Shown: positions 41,754 through 51,450 of the stretch, one piece after another
How the letters are laid out: each line of letters opens with the position of its first letter
How positions within the stretch are numbered: position 1 is the first letter of the stretch
NCBI RefSeq assembly: GCF_000756375.1
Contig: NZ_JNFD01000035.1
Span: 223,501 to 287,500 of the forward strand
Source: Sphingopyxis sp. LC81
GTDB taxonomy: Bacteria > Pseudomonadota > Alphaproteobacteria > Sphingomonadales > Sphingomonadaceae
Direction: 5' to 3'
DNA length: 64,000 nucleotides
Made by a program: the position numbers and the translations under genes
The notes under the pieces: model-generated
Told to the model about the DNA's origin: nothing
Seen by the model: the letters and a program-made list of their open reading frames with translations, nothing else
Databases searched by the model: none

Positions 41754-43073
41754 ATGTCGCCTTATTCCGCCCCGACCGCCCCCCGCCCGCCGCTGCGTGT
41801 CGCGCTCGCGGGGATTGGCGTCGGCGGCGGCGGGGTCGTCCGGCTGCTCGAGGCGAACCGCGACCTGATCGCGCGGCGCGCCGGACGCGCGATCGAGATC
41901 GTCGCGCTGTCGGCGCGCGACCGGCACAAGGATCGCGGTGTCGACCTCACCCCCTATCGCTGGGAAGACGATATGGACGCGCTCGTCGCGGCGGACGATG
42001 TCGATGTCATCGTCGAGATGATCGGCGGCGCCGACGGCCCGGCGCTGACGCTGGCGCGCCATGCGCTGGGCGCGGGCAAGGCGCTGGTCACCGCGAACAA
42101 GGCGATGATCGCGCATCACGGCCTCGATCTCGCGCGGCTCGCCGAAGAGAAAGACACGCCGCTGAAATATGAAGCCGCGGTCGCGGGCGGCATCCCGGTG
42201 ATCAAGGCGATCCGCGAAGGCGCATCGGCGAACGAGATCGCGCGCGTCTATGGCATCCTCAACGGCACCTGCAATTATATCCTGACGCAGATGGAGCGGA
42301 ACGGCGCGAGCTTCGCCGACGCGCTGAGCGCTGCGCAGGCCGAGGGCTATGCCGAGGCCGACCCGACCTTCGACGTCGACGGGATCGACGCCGCGCATAA
42401 ATTGTCGATCCTCGCCGCGCTATGCTTCGGGACCAAGCTCGACATCGGCGCGGTGACCGCCGACGGGATCCGCGGGCTGATCGCCGCCGACATTCGCGAG
42501 GCCGAGGCACTCGGCCACCGCGTCCGCCTGATCGGCATGGCCGAGCGCGATTCGAATGGCCTGTACCAGCATGTCCAGCCGTGCCTCGTCCCCGCCGATC
42601 ATCCGCTCGCTTATGTGCCAGGCGCATTGAACGCCGTCGTCGCCGAGGGCAATTTCGTCGGCCGCCTGTTCTTCGAGGGCGCGGGCGCGGGCGCGGGGCC
42701 GACGGCATCGGCAATCGTCGCCGACATCATCGACATCGCGCGCGACGAATATGGCCCCGCCTTCGCGATGCCGGTCGATTCGCTCGACCAGGCGCCCGTC
42801 GCCGACGCCGGCGCGCGGATCGGCAAACATTATGTCCGCCTGATCGTCGAGGACCGGATCGGCGTGCTCGCCGAGATCGCGACGGCGATGCGCGATGCCG
42901 GCGTCTCGATCGAAAGCCTGATCCAGCGCGGCAGCGAGGACGGCAGCGGCGTCGTCATCGTGCTCGTCACCCACGAAGGCCCGGCCAGCACGATCCATGC
43001 GGCGCTCGCTATCCTCGGCGCGTCGGACCATGTCGTCGGCGCGCCGATGCACATGCCGATCCTCGCACTTTAA
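41754..43073 (+). CDS. hom: homoserine dehydrogenase
   Basis: A 439-residue enzyme that reduces aspartate semialdehyde to homoserine for threonine and methionine synthesis. Domains: NAD(P)-binding (about 12-140) with VALAGIGVGGGGVV and VTANKAMI; catalytic (about 140-330) with YEAAVAGGIPVIKAIR, GILNGTCNYILTQM and ADPTFDVDGIDAAHK; and a C-terminal ACT domain (about 358-439) beginning HYVRLIVEDRIGVLAEIA, likely for threonine feedback. ATG 41754 has GGAG ten bases upstream. Its neighbours glpX and recJ downstream fit a familiar sphingomonad order. Confidence 0.96.
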   Translation: MSPYSAPTAPRPPLRVALAGIGVGGGGVVRLLEANRDLIARRAGRAIEIVALSARDRHKDRGVDLTPYRWEDDMDALVAADDVDVIVEMIGGADGPALTLARHALGAGKALVTANKAMIAHHGLDLARLAEEKDTPLKYEAAVAGGIPVIKAIREGASANEIARVYGILNGTCNYILTQMERNGASFADALSAAQAEGYAEADPTFDVDGIDAAHKLSILAALCFGTKLDIGAVTADGIRGLIAADIREAEALGHRVRLIGMAERDSNGLYQHVQPCLVPADHPLAYVPGALNAVVAEGNFVGRLFFEGAGAGAGPTASAIVADIIDIARDEYGPAFAMPVDSLDQAPVADAGARIGKHYVRLIVEDRIGVLAEIATAMRDAGVSIESLIQRGSEDGSGVVIVLVTHEGPASTIHAALAILGASDHVVGAPMHMPILAL

Positions 43074-43132
43074 CCTCCGCTTGAAATCCCACGCCCCTTT
43101 GTTACCCCGATAAACGGGGAACGGGGGCGGAC

Positions 43133-43957
43133 ATGGACATCGAAATCAGGCGCGGGCTAACCGAAGCGCGGATGCTGGCGGGCGAACATTGGCGGGCGCT
43201 GCTCGCCTATATGCTTCTCGGCGTCGTGCTCCCCTACCTGTTGCTGGCGAGCGAGCCGGTGCTGAGCATCGAGGTGCTCGTCGCGCTGGCCCTCGTGCCC
43301 GAAGATTTCCGGTTCACGGGGTCGATCGTGGGTCCGCTGTACCTGCTCGGCATCTGCGCGGCGCTGCTGTGCGGAGGGATGCTCGCGCTGTGGAGGGCGC
43401 TGCTTGCCGAGATACGCGAGGGCTATATCGCCGAAATCATGTACGGCATGGTCGCGGGCGCCGCCTATCTGATCGCCGGGCTCCTCTTCTATTATCTCAT
43501 CGGCTTCCTGCTCGCCCTGCCCTTCCGATTGACCGTCGGGATGGAGGTCGCGCGCGCCGAGGGCACGCCGATCGCGATCGGCCGCCAGATTCTGCTGGTC
43601 CTGCTCAGCGCCTGGTTCAACGCACGCCTCTGCCTGATCGGGCCGATCATGGCCGAAGCCGGCAAGCTGGAGCCCGTGACGGCTTTTAGCGAATCATGGC
43701 ACCGGACAGCGTCGCGCCAATGGTCGCTGGCCGCACTCTATCTGGCATTTAATATCGTCGCCGCGCTGCTGATCGGGTTGCTTTTCGTGTCGCATAGCTA
43801 TCTGATTGTGGGCGGTGAAACGATGCGGATCGCCGCCATGGCGATGAGCAGCGTCTGGCTGATCTTCTGGTGCGGCTATTTCGCCGCCGCCACGCTGGTT
43901 CCCGCCGGCCTCTACCGCGCATCGAAGGCCGGAGCCCCTGCCGCGACCTTCGCCTAA
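43133..43957 (+). CDS. integral membrane protein of unknown function
   Basis: A 274-residue protein with about six hydrophobic segments (roughly 22-41, 46-56, 65-88, 104-132, 150-172, 193-220, 232-255). There is no transporter or enzyme motif that I recognise. It resembles the many sphingomonad proteins annotated only as membrane proteins with a YciC or GDPD-membrane-like layout. A small CCCCG-ATAAA-CGGGG hairpin precedes its ribosome site. It lies between hom and glpX. Its stop codon overlaps the end of a convergent small exported gene. Confidence 0.72.
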   Translation: MDIEIRRGLTEARMLAGEHWRALLAYMLLGVVLPYLLLASEPVLSIEVLVALALVPEDFRFTGSIVGPLYLLGICAALLCGGMLALWRALLAEIREGYIAEIMYGMVAGAAYLIAGLLFYYLIGFLLALPFRLTVGMEVARAEGTPIAIGRQILLVLLSAWFNARLCLIGPIMAEAGKLEPVTAFSESWHRTASRQWSLAALYLAFNIVAALLIGLLFVSHSYLIVGGETMRIAAMAMSSVWLIFWCGYFAAATLVPAGLYRASKAGAPAATFA

Positions 43958-44442
43958 GGCTCCTCTTCGGGCGTCGGCGGCGTACCCGTTTCGGGGTCGG
44001 TCGCGCGCTTCACCGCTTCGTAGAGCGCATTATATTCGGGGCCGGGTTTCACTCGGCCGCCGAGCGACATCCAATTGTGCGGCAGCGTGTCCCACATCAT
44101 CATCTGCGCCTCGGCACGCGGGAGCTTCGGCGGTGCCTCGCGGCCCTCGTTCGCGATCGCGCGCAGTTCGGGCGACAGGCGGTGCAGATCGGTGTCGGAA
44201 CCGCACACAGTGATCGAACCGTCGTCGGCGGGTTTGCAGCGCTTGATCGGGTCGACCATTTCCTTTGCCTTCGCGGCGGCGCTCTCGGCATCGCGCGGCG
44301 GCGGCGGCGCGGGCGGTCCCTGCGTCTGCGCGGCGGCGGGCGTCATCGCGGTCATCGCCCCGGTCATCACGACGACACAGCTCATGGCGAAAGCGGCACC
44401 GAATCGGGTGAAGCGTTCTCGACAAGTGGCGCGGGCGACCAT
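43954..44442 (-). CDS. exported protein of unknown function
   Basis: A 162-residue protein with a signal peptide (about 13-38, cleavage near AAA-QT). A Pro-rich stretch follows, then a mature domain with one Cys pair, KRCKPADDGSITVCGSD, and a QMMMWDTLPHNWMSL segment. The frame stays open upstream to 45462 opposite glpX, but only ATG 44442 gives a signal peptide and avoids the overlap. It is convergent with the membrane protein gene and divergent from glpX. Function unknown. Confidence 0.68.
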   Translation of the reverse strand: MVARATCRERFTRFGAAFAMSCVVVMTGAMTAMTPAAAQTQGPPAPPPPRDAESAAAKAKEMVDPIKRCKPADDGSITVCGSDTDLHRLSPELRAIANEGREAPPKLPRAEAQMMMWDTLPHNWMSLGGRVKPGPEYNALYEAVKRATDPETGTPPTPEEEP

Positions 44443-44496
44443 ATGGCGCCCACCATGCCGACGCGGCGGAACAAGTAAAGACGGAGAGTGGCGAAC

Positions 44497-45465
<969 letters not shown>

Positions 45466-45506
45466 CCGCGAAACGGCGGGCGGAGGCCCGCTGCCGACGT
45501 TACCGT

Positions 45507-45536
45507 TCGTCGCCCCTGCGAAGGCGGGGGCGACGA
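45507..45536. repeat. short GC-rich inverted repeat after glpX
   Basis: TCGTCGCCCC and GGGGCGACGA form a perfect 10-base stem. It looks like the CGTCGCCCCTGCGAAGGCGGGGGCGACG intergenic repeat I recall as common in sphingomonads. It may end glpX and the convergent serine hydrolase transcript. There is no T-run. Confidence 0.65.
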
Positions 45537-45602
45537 TATAGACGATATATTACGACGCGGCCTGCGTCAGCTTTTCGCCCGGCCTTGCGCGGGGAACTGC
45601 CA

Positions 45603-46766
45603 TCAATTCCCGGCGGTCAGGCCGGGAATATATCGTGCCGCGATCTTATCGACGAATTTCTCGGGCGAAGCGCCCATCAGGTTGGTCAGAACGACAATCG
45701 AGAGATCGTCGCCGGGATAGATGAATATGGCGGCGCGGGCTCCGCCGACCGGCGTGATGGCCGGATGATCGGCACGTCGCGCCGACGGCCAACCCAATCC
45801 ATAGCCATTGATGGTCGAGCCAAAACCGCGATAGGTGCCGTCCGCTTGCGGCTGTGGCTTCCAAAGCTGCTGCAGGCCGTCCTTGCTGACAAGCTTCTGC
45901 TTTTGCAGAGCGATGACCCACTTTGCCAAATCGGTGGACGTCGTTCGGACACCACCGGCCGGGAATACCATTTCTGTCCATGGTTCGTGCCGCGCAAACG
46001 GAACCTTGCTTCGTTCGACGCCGACGGTCTTCATCCCCTCGATCCGCAGCGTCAGATGCGTATAGAGCGTCGCCGCCTGGGGCCTGGCTTTGGCGCCGGT
46101 AGTGTCGGCAAAGCGCGTGCGCTTCATCCCCACGACATCGAACTGCCGATCGCGCACGAAGTCGGCGTAGGACTCGCCCGTGATCTTCTCGATAATTTTC
46201 CCCATCGCGACATAGTTGGTCTGGGTGTAGTCGAATTTCGTTCCCGGCGAGAGTTTCAGGGGAAGCATCTGCACCTTTGCCCAGGCGGCATCTGGCGCAG
46301 CGCCGTCGAGCAGCCGAACATTGTCATCCGCGATTTCGGGCAGACCCGACGTGTGGGTCAGAAGCTGCCGAGCGGTAATGCCGCTCCACGTCTCGGGCAG
46401 TGTTTCCAGATATGTTTTTATTGGGGCATCGAGATCGAGTTTGCCGGCTTCGACGAGCTGCATCGCCGCGACGCCGGCAACGGCCTTGCTGATCGAGTTG
46501 ATCGGAAAGCTGGTTTGTTCGGTGACGGGGGTCGAGGCCTCGATATTGGCCTGACCATAGGCGCCGGTGAACAGGATCTTGCCCTGCCGCACGATCGTCA
46601 ACTGGAGCCCTGGAATGCCGCGCGAGGTCATCTCGCTCTGGACCAGCTGTTCAATGGCTGCCTTGTTTTCAGCCTCCGCGACGGACGGTGTGCGGGCACT
46701 GACACTATCGCCAAGCCCGCCCAGGACCGCAATCAGGCCGATTGCGGCAGAAATTCTATTCAGCAT
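45603..46766 (-). CDS. serine hydrolase, beta-lactamase/penicillin-binding-protein-like (class C fold)
   Basis: A 387-residue exported protein with a signal peptide (about 5-24). The active-site SxxK is S91-I-S-K94 in FPINSISKAVAG. The second motif, normally YxN, reads YTQ in DYTQTNYVAMGK, so the Asn is replaced by Gln. A C-terminal HAGRRS-like KTG counterpart is not obvious. It therefore more likely cleaves an ester or D-peptide than acts as an antibiotic-resistance enzyme. Base composition looks less GC-rich than in its neighbours, and it interrupts the hom-glpX-recJ neighbourhood, so acquisition is possible. Confidence 0.85.
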   Translation of the reverse strand: MLNRISAAIGLIAVLGGLGDSVSARTPSVAEAENKAAIEQLVQSEMTSRGIPGLQLTIVRQGKILFTGAYGQANIEASTPVTEQTSFPINSISKAVAGVAAMQLVEAGKLDLDAPIKTYLETLPETWSGITARQLLTHTSGLPEIADDNVRLLDGAAPDAAWAKVQMLPLKLSPGTKFDYTQTNYVAMGKIIEKITGESYADFVRDRQFDVVGMKRTRFADTTGAKARPQAATLYTHLTLRIEGMKTVGVERSKVPFARHEPWTEMVFPAGGVRTTSTDLAKWVIALQKQKLVSKDGLQQLWKPQPQADGTYRGFGSTINGYGLGWPSARRADHPAITPVGGARAAIFIYPGDDLSIVVLTNLMGASPEKFVDKIAARYIPGLTAGN

Positions 46767-46870
46767 TATTTGATGGTCCTGAAGCTTGAGGAGTATATCA
46801 ACTGCGTTTTTCTTGCCGTATCAATACTGTCGCGGGCGTCAAGCTTCGGCAATAAAAGAGAAAAAGTTGT

Positions 46871-47359
46871 TCAAAATATTCCCGCCGTCAATCCTTCGGC
46901 GAGGGCTGCGCCCAGATCGCGCGCTTCGGCGAGGCGATCCGGGGCTATCGTCTTGGGTGCAAGGATCGCTTCGGGCGTCTGCGCGTCGGTGTTGACGATG
47001 ATATGATCGGCGACGCGCCGCAGCCGCCAGCCGGTGGCGATCCGGTCGAGCTGGCGCTGGGCATTTTCGCCGTCGGAGCCCGCGCAGATGATCGTCGCAT
47101 AGGGGCGGCCCTCAAGCCGTCCGAGGCAGGGGTAATAGCAGCGGTCGAACATCTCCTTCATCGCGCCCGACAGCGCGGCGAGATTTTCGGGGCCGACGAA
47201 GAGATAGCCGCCCGCGGCGTGGAGATCATCGGGCGTCACATCGGCGGCGGCGATCAGCCTTGCCGCCGTACCGGCACCTTCGGCGGCCGCCGCGGCGAGC
47301 GCCTCGCTGCCACCGGTGCGGCTGTGCCAGGCGATCAGGAGGTGCGGCGCGTCGGTCAT
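46871..47359 (-). CDS. flavodoxin-like NAD(P)H-dependent oxidoreductase
   Basis: A 162-residue flavoprotein of the flavodoxin/NADPH-dependent FMN reductase fold. The FMN phosphate loop is HSRTGGSEALA near residues 12-22, and GYLFVGPENLAALSGAMKEMFDRCYYP matches the isoalloxazine-binding loop. There is no signal peptide. ATG 47359 gives the exact fold start; an upstream ATG at 47410 would overlap the divergent alkyl-sulfatase promoter. Confidence 0.82.
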   Translation of the reverse strand: MTDAPHLLIAWHSRTGGSEALAAAAAEGAGTAARLIAAADVTPDDLHAAGGYLFVGPENLAALSGAMKEMFDRCYYPCLGRLEGRPYATIICAGSDGENAQRQLDRIATGWRLRRVADHIIVNTDAQTPEAILAPKTIAPDRLAEARDLGAALAEGLTAGIF

Positions 47360-47424
47360 GCACCGATGCTTGCCAAGCCCAGGCACGCGGCGCAAGCTGC
47401 CGCGAAACATGGGGGAGACATGAC

Positions 47425-49386
47425 ATGCGCCGACTGACCGCCCTGCTGCTTGCCGGCACCCTGCCCTTCGCCGCTGTGGCGCAGGACGCCGCGAGCGAGG
47501 CGACGCGCACCGCGCAGGCCGAAATCGCGAAACGCCTGCCGCTCGACGATCCGCGCGACGAAGCCAATGTGATGCGCGGCAAGCTCGCCGAGATTCCGGG
47601 CGGGGTGATTACGGGCAAGGACGGCAAGATTGTGTGGGACCGGCGGCCCTACGCCTTCCTCGATGCCAAGGCGGCGCCCGATACGGTCAATCCATCGCTG
47701 TGGCGGCAGGCGCGGCTGAACGCGGTGCACGGGTTGTTCGAGGTCGTGCCAGGCAAGATCTGGCAGGTTCGCGGTTACGATATTTCGGTGATGACGATCA
47801 TCCGCGGCAAGAGCGGGTGGATACTCGTCGACCCGTTGCTGTCCGAAGAGGCGGCGGCGGCGAGCTGGAAATTGTTCGCCGACACCGTCGAGGCGAAATC
47901 GGGCAAGTTACCGATCAAGGCGGTGATCTTCAGCCACAGCCACAGCGACCATTTCGGCGGCGTCGGCGGCATCGTCACCCCCGAACAGGTCAAGCGCGAG
48001 AAGATCCGCATCATCGCGCCGCACGGCTTTTCGGAGGAAGCGACGTCGGAGAATGTCCTTGCCGGCACGGCGATGGGACGCCGCGCGCTGTACATGTTCG
48101 GGTCGATCCTCGCCCCGGGGCCGACGGGACAGGTCGACACCGGGCTGGGGCCGAAACTGTCGTCGGGGACAATCGGTTATATGGAGCCGACCGAGAGTGT
48201 CGCCGCGACGGGCGGCACGCTGACGATCGACGGGCTGGCGTTCGAATTCCTCGACGCGGGCGGCACCGAGGCGCCGTCGGAGTTCGTCTTCTATATCCCC
48301 GCGTATAACGCGTTACATACCACCGAGGTGGTCACGCACACGCTGCACAATGTGCTGACGCTGCGTGGCGCGCAGGTGCGCGATGCGCTGCACTGGTCGA
48401 AGGTGATCGACGCCGCGCTCGTCCGGTGGGGCGGCAAGGCCGAGGTTGCGCTGGCGTCGCATCACTGGCCGACGTGGGGCGCGGGCGAGGTCAGCAGCCT
48501 GCTCACCAGCCAGCGCGACATCTATCGTTATGTCCACGACCGGACCTTGTTCCTCGCCAACCGCGGCGCGACGCTCCACGAGCTCGCCGATGTCACGCCC
48601 GAGGCGCCGGGGCAGGCGACGGACTTCGGTGCGCGCGGCTATTATGGCACGGTCAACCACGACATGAAGGCGACCTATCAACGCTATTTCGGCTGGTGGG
48701 ACGGCAATCCCGCCAATTTCAACCCGCTGCCGCCCGAGCAATCGGCGCCGAAATATGTCGCGCTCGCGGGCGGTGCCGACAAATTGCTCGCGGCGGGCAA
48801 GGCGGCGATCGCGGCGGGCGATTATCGCTGGGCGGCCGAACTTTTGAACAAGCTCGTCTTTGCCCAGCCGAACAACAAGGATGCGCGCGCGGCGCTCGCC
48901 TCGGCCTATGACCAGATGGGCTATCAGGCAGAGTCAGGCGCGTGGCGGAATTATTATCTCGCCGCCGCGGCAAGCCTGCGCGGCACCGCGGTCGAAAGCC
49001 TGTCGGGCAACGGGCAGAGCCGGTCGTTCGTCAGCGCGATCCCGACCGCGGTGTTTTTCGACGCGCTCGCGACGCGCTTCGACGCCGCGAAAGGGAGCGC
49101 GGTCAAAGGCACGTTCCAGTTCATCCTGCCCGACAGCCAGGAAGCGGTCGCGATCGTCGTCGGCGGCGGGGTCGAGGTGCCGCGGTACGGCATGACCGAC
49201 CCCGCGCCGACCGCAACGATCATAATAAACCGGGCGACGCTCGACGATGTGATGCTGGGGCAGGCGCAGTTTCCGGCGTTGCTCCAGTCGGGTGCGATCA
49301 AGATCGACGGTGACCGCATGGCGTTCCTGTCGTGGTTCGCGCTCCATCCGCCCGCCGACCCGCGCTTCAATGTGGTTGTGCCATAG
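47425..49386 (+). CDS. alkyl/aryl-sulfatase (SdsA1-like metallo-beta-lactamase fold)
   Basis: A 653-residue exported sulfatase that hydrolyses primary alkyl sulfates such as SDS. The signal peptide (residues 1-20) ends AVA-QD. The metallo-beta-lactamase domain carries HSHSDH at 171-176 for the two zinc ions. A helical dimerisation domain (about 395-525, AAELLNKLVFAQPNNKDARAALASAYDQMGYQ) follows, then a C-terminal SCP2-like lipid-binding domain (about 530-653). ATG 47425 follows GGGGGAG. It is divergent from the flavodoxin-like gene. Confidence 0.92.
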   Translation: MRRLTALLLAGTLPFAAVAQDAASEATRTAQAEIAKRLPLDDPRDEANVMRGKLAEIPGGVITGKDGKIVWDRRPYAFLDAKAAPDTVNPSLWRQARLNAVHGLFEVVPGKIWQVRGYDISVMTIIRGKSGWILVDPLLSEEAAAASWKLFADTVEAKSGKLPIKAVIFSHSHSDHFGGVGGIVTPEQVKREKIRIIAPHGFSEEATSENVLAGTAMGRRALYMFGSILAPGPTGQVDTGLGPKLSSGTIGYMEPTESVAATGGTLTIDGLAFEFLDAGGTEAPSEFVFYIPAYNALHTTEVVTHTLHNVLTLRGAQVRDALHWSKVIDAALVRWGGKAEVALASHHWPTWGAGEVSSLLTSQRDIYRYVHDRTLFLANRGATLHELADVTPEAPGQATDFGARGYYGTVNHDMKATYQRYFGWWDGNPANFNPLPPEQSAPKYVALAGGADKLLAAGKAAIAAGDYRWAAELLNKLVFAQPNNKDARAALASAYDQMGYQAESGAWRNYYLAAAASLRGTAVESLSGNGQSRSFVSAIPTAVFFDALATRFDAAKGSAVKGTFQFILPDSQEAVAIVVGGGVEVPRYGMTDPAPTATIIINRATLDDVMLGQAQFPALLQSGAIKIDGDRMAFLSWFALHPPADPRFNVVVP

Positions 49387-49411
49387 GGCCGCCACCGACT
49401 ATCGGAGGAAT

Positions 49412-49939
49412 ATGACCGACACGCCCGCGCACCCGACCGACCCTTTCGACGCAGAGGCGCTCAATGCCGCCGAGGGGCTCGATCCGGTCGACCCCGCCTA
49501 TGCGCAGGTGCTGCGCATCGCGACCGCGCTCAACCTGATCCCGCTCGCGATCGGTGCGAGCGTGTTCGATGCGCTGCTGATCCGCCATATCGAGGGACCG
49601 TACGGGCTGATCACCGCCGCCGCGTGGGTGATCGCGGCGATCGTGATCGTCAGCTTTCCCTCGCGCCGCGTGTCGCGCTGGGGGTACAGGATCGGCGAAG
49701 GGCAGCTGCGCGTCGCGCGCGGCTGGCTGTTCCGCACCGACACCATCGTGCCCTTTGTGCGCGTCCAGCATATCGACGTCGGGCAGGGACCGATCGAGCG
49801 CTGGTTCGGGCTGTCGCACCTGATCGTCCACACCTCGGGCACGCATAACAGCACGGTGACGCTGCCCGGGCTGCACGCCGACCTGGCGGCCGCGATGCGC
49901 GAGACGATCCGCCGGCATATCCAGACCGATTTCGCATGA
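49412..49939 (+). CDS. bacterial PH-domain membrane protein (YdbS-like)
   Basis: A 175-residue protein with two membrane helices (about 42-62 and 66-85) followed by a bPH2 domain (about 90-170). That domain shows WGYRIGEGQLRVARGWLFRTDTIVPFVRVQHIDV. CGGAGGAAT gives a strong ribosome site. Its stop overlaps the next start as ATGA. In other bacteria this pair (YdbS/YdbT) has been linked to envelope integrity; the molecular role is open. Confidence 0.87.
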   Translation: MTDTPAHPTDPFDAEALNAAEGLDPVDPAYAQVLRIATALNLIPLAIGASVFDALLIRHIEGPYGLITAAAWVIAAIVIVSFPSRRVSRWGYRIGEGQLRVARGWLFRTDTIVPFVRVQHIDVGQGPIERWFGLSHLIVHTSGTHNSTVTLPGLHADLAAAMRETIRRHIQTDFA

Positions 49940-51450
49940 GCGACGGCGCCGTCATCGCTGCGACCGAAAGCGAGCCGGACTGGCAGCGGCTGCACCCCGC
50001 GACGCTCGCGCTCGCCGTCGTCAAGCTCGGGCCGCGCTCGCTCAACTTCCTGCCCGCGGTCGCCGCCTTGGGGTTTACCGGGAACTGGGTGTATATCGTG
50101 CCCGCGATCGGCGCTTTTCTGCTCATCTCGCTGCTCGCAGCGTGGTTTCACTGGCTGCGCTTCCGCTTTCTCGTCGGCGACGACGAGGTCGTGATCGAAA
50201 GCGGCGTTTTCGCGCGCCAGCATCGCACCATCCCCTTCGACCGCATCCAGGACGTCGGCATCGAACAGGGGCTGGTCGCGCGCGCGCTCGGCATCGCCAA
50301 GGTCGGGTTCGAGACGGGTGCGGGCGGCAAGGAGAATGACGCGAGCCTCGACGCGATCGCGCTCGATTCGGCGCAGGCGCTGCGCGCGACAATCCGCGCG
50401 CATCGCAGCGGCGAGGTGGCGGCGCCTGTTGCAGCCGATGCGCCCGAGGCATCGCCCGCCACCGAGGACCGGTTGCTCTTTGCGATGGGGCCGCGCCAGT
50501 TGCTGCTCGCGGGTCTGTTCAACTTCTCGCTCGCCGCGCTCGCCGTCGTCGGCGCGGGCATGCAGTTTTTCGACGGGCTGCTGCCGTTCGATTTCAACGT
50601 CTTCAACCCAAGGGACTGGATCGATATCGCCGAGGATTATGGACTCGACCAGTGGGTGATCGCGCACCGCTGGGTCGCGGGCGTCGGCGCCGCCATCTCG
50701 CTGATCTTCATCGGTTTTGCGAGCGGGATCGCGACGATGTTTTTCGCCAACTGGGATTTCCGCCTGACACGTGAGCCGCGCACGCTGCGCCGCACCCGCG
50801 GCCTGACGACGCGCACCGACGTCGCGGTGCCGGTGAAGCGCGTGCAGGCCGCGATCCTCGTCACCGGCTGGTTTCGCCAGCGCTTCGGCTGGCACGAACT
50901 GCGCCTCCAGAGCCTGGCGAGCGACGGCGGGAAGGAAAATGACCATCAGGTCGTGCCCTTTGCGAAGCTCGACGCGATCGACCCGGTGCTGGACGAGGTC
51001 GCGATCCGGCGCTCCGACGCCGGCCAGTCATGGCAGCGGAGTCACGGCATCGTTGCGCTCGGCGGGCTGATCGGCGCGGTCGGCGCGACCACAGGCGGCC
51101 TCGTCGCGGTTTCGTTCGGGCAGGAACTCGGCTGGTTCGGGCCCGTCGCAGGGCTGCTGATCGGCGCTGGCTCCCTGTTCGGCGCCCGTTTCCATCGCTG
51201 GGCCGACCTTGGCGAACAGGTCGCGATCCGGCGCGGCGCGTGGAAACCCAAGACGACGCTGCTGCCGCACGCGTCGGTGCAAAGCGTCGACCTCAAGAGC
51301 GATTTCATCCTGCGCCCGCTCGGCCTTGCGACCCTGGTGTTCGGCGTCCCCGGCGGCAGCGCGCTCGCGGCGCACGAGATCCCCGCGATCCCACTCGCCG
51401 CCGCGCAGGACCTGCGCACCCGCATCCTCGCCGCGAGGGCACGGTCGTGA
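49936..51450 (+). CDS. large bacterial PH-domain protein (YdbT-like)
   Basis: A 504-residue membrane protein with several hydrophobic segments (about 35-73, 190-213, 243-268, 369-415) and three bPH2 domains. Repeat signatures are LVGDDEVVIESGVFARQHRTIPFDRIQDV, LTREPRTLRRTRGLTTRTDVAVPVKRVQ and AIRRGAWKPKTTLLPHASVQSV. It is translationally coupled to the small PH protein upstream. Its stop overlaps the GTG start of recJ (GTGA), making a three-gene operon. Confidence 0.88.
   Translation: MSDGAVIAATESEPDWQRLHPATLALAVVKLGPRSLNFLPAVAALGFTGNWVYIVPAIGAFLLISLLAAWFHWLRFRFLVGDDEVVIESGVFARQHRTIPFDRIQDVGIEQGLVARALGIAKVGFETGAGGKENDASLDAIALDSAQALRATIRAHRSGEVAAPVAADAPEASPATEDRLLFAMGPRQLLLAGLFNFSLAALAVVGAGMQFFDGLLPFDFNVFNPRDWIDIAEDYGLDQWVIAHRWVAGVGAAISLIFIGFASGIATMFFANWDFRLTREPRTLRRTRGLTTRTDVAVPVKRVQAAILVTGWFRQRFGWHELRLQSLASDGGKENDHQVVPFAKLDAIDPVLDEVAIRRSDAGQSWQRSHGIVALGGLIGAVGATTGGLVAVSFGQELGWFGPVAGLLIGAGSLFGARFHRWADLGEQVAIRRGAWKPKTTLLPHASVQSVDLKSDFILRPLGLATLVFGVPGGSALAAHEIPAIPLAAAQDLRTRILAARARS

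Noticed and set aside
45550..45603. 17-codon frame coupled by TGATG to the serine hydrolase stop
   Set aside because: Too short, with no recognisable sequence; the overlap can arise by chance. It could also be a remnant C-terminus of a lost gene.
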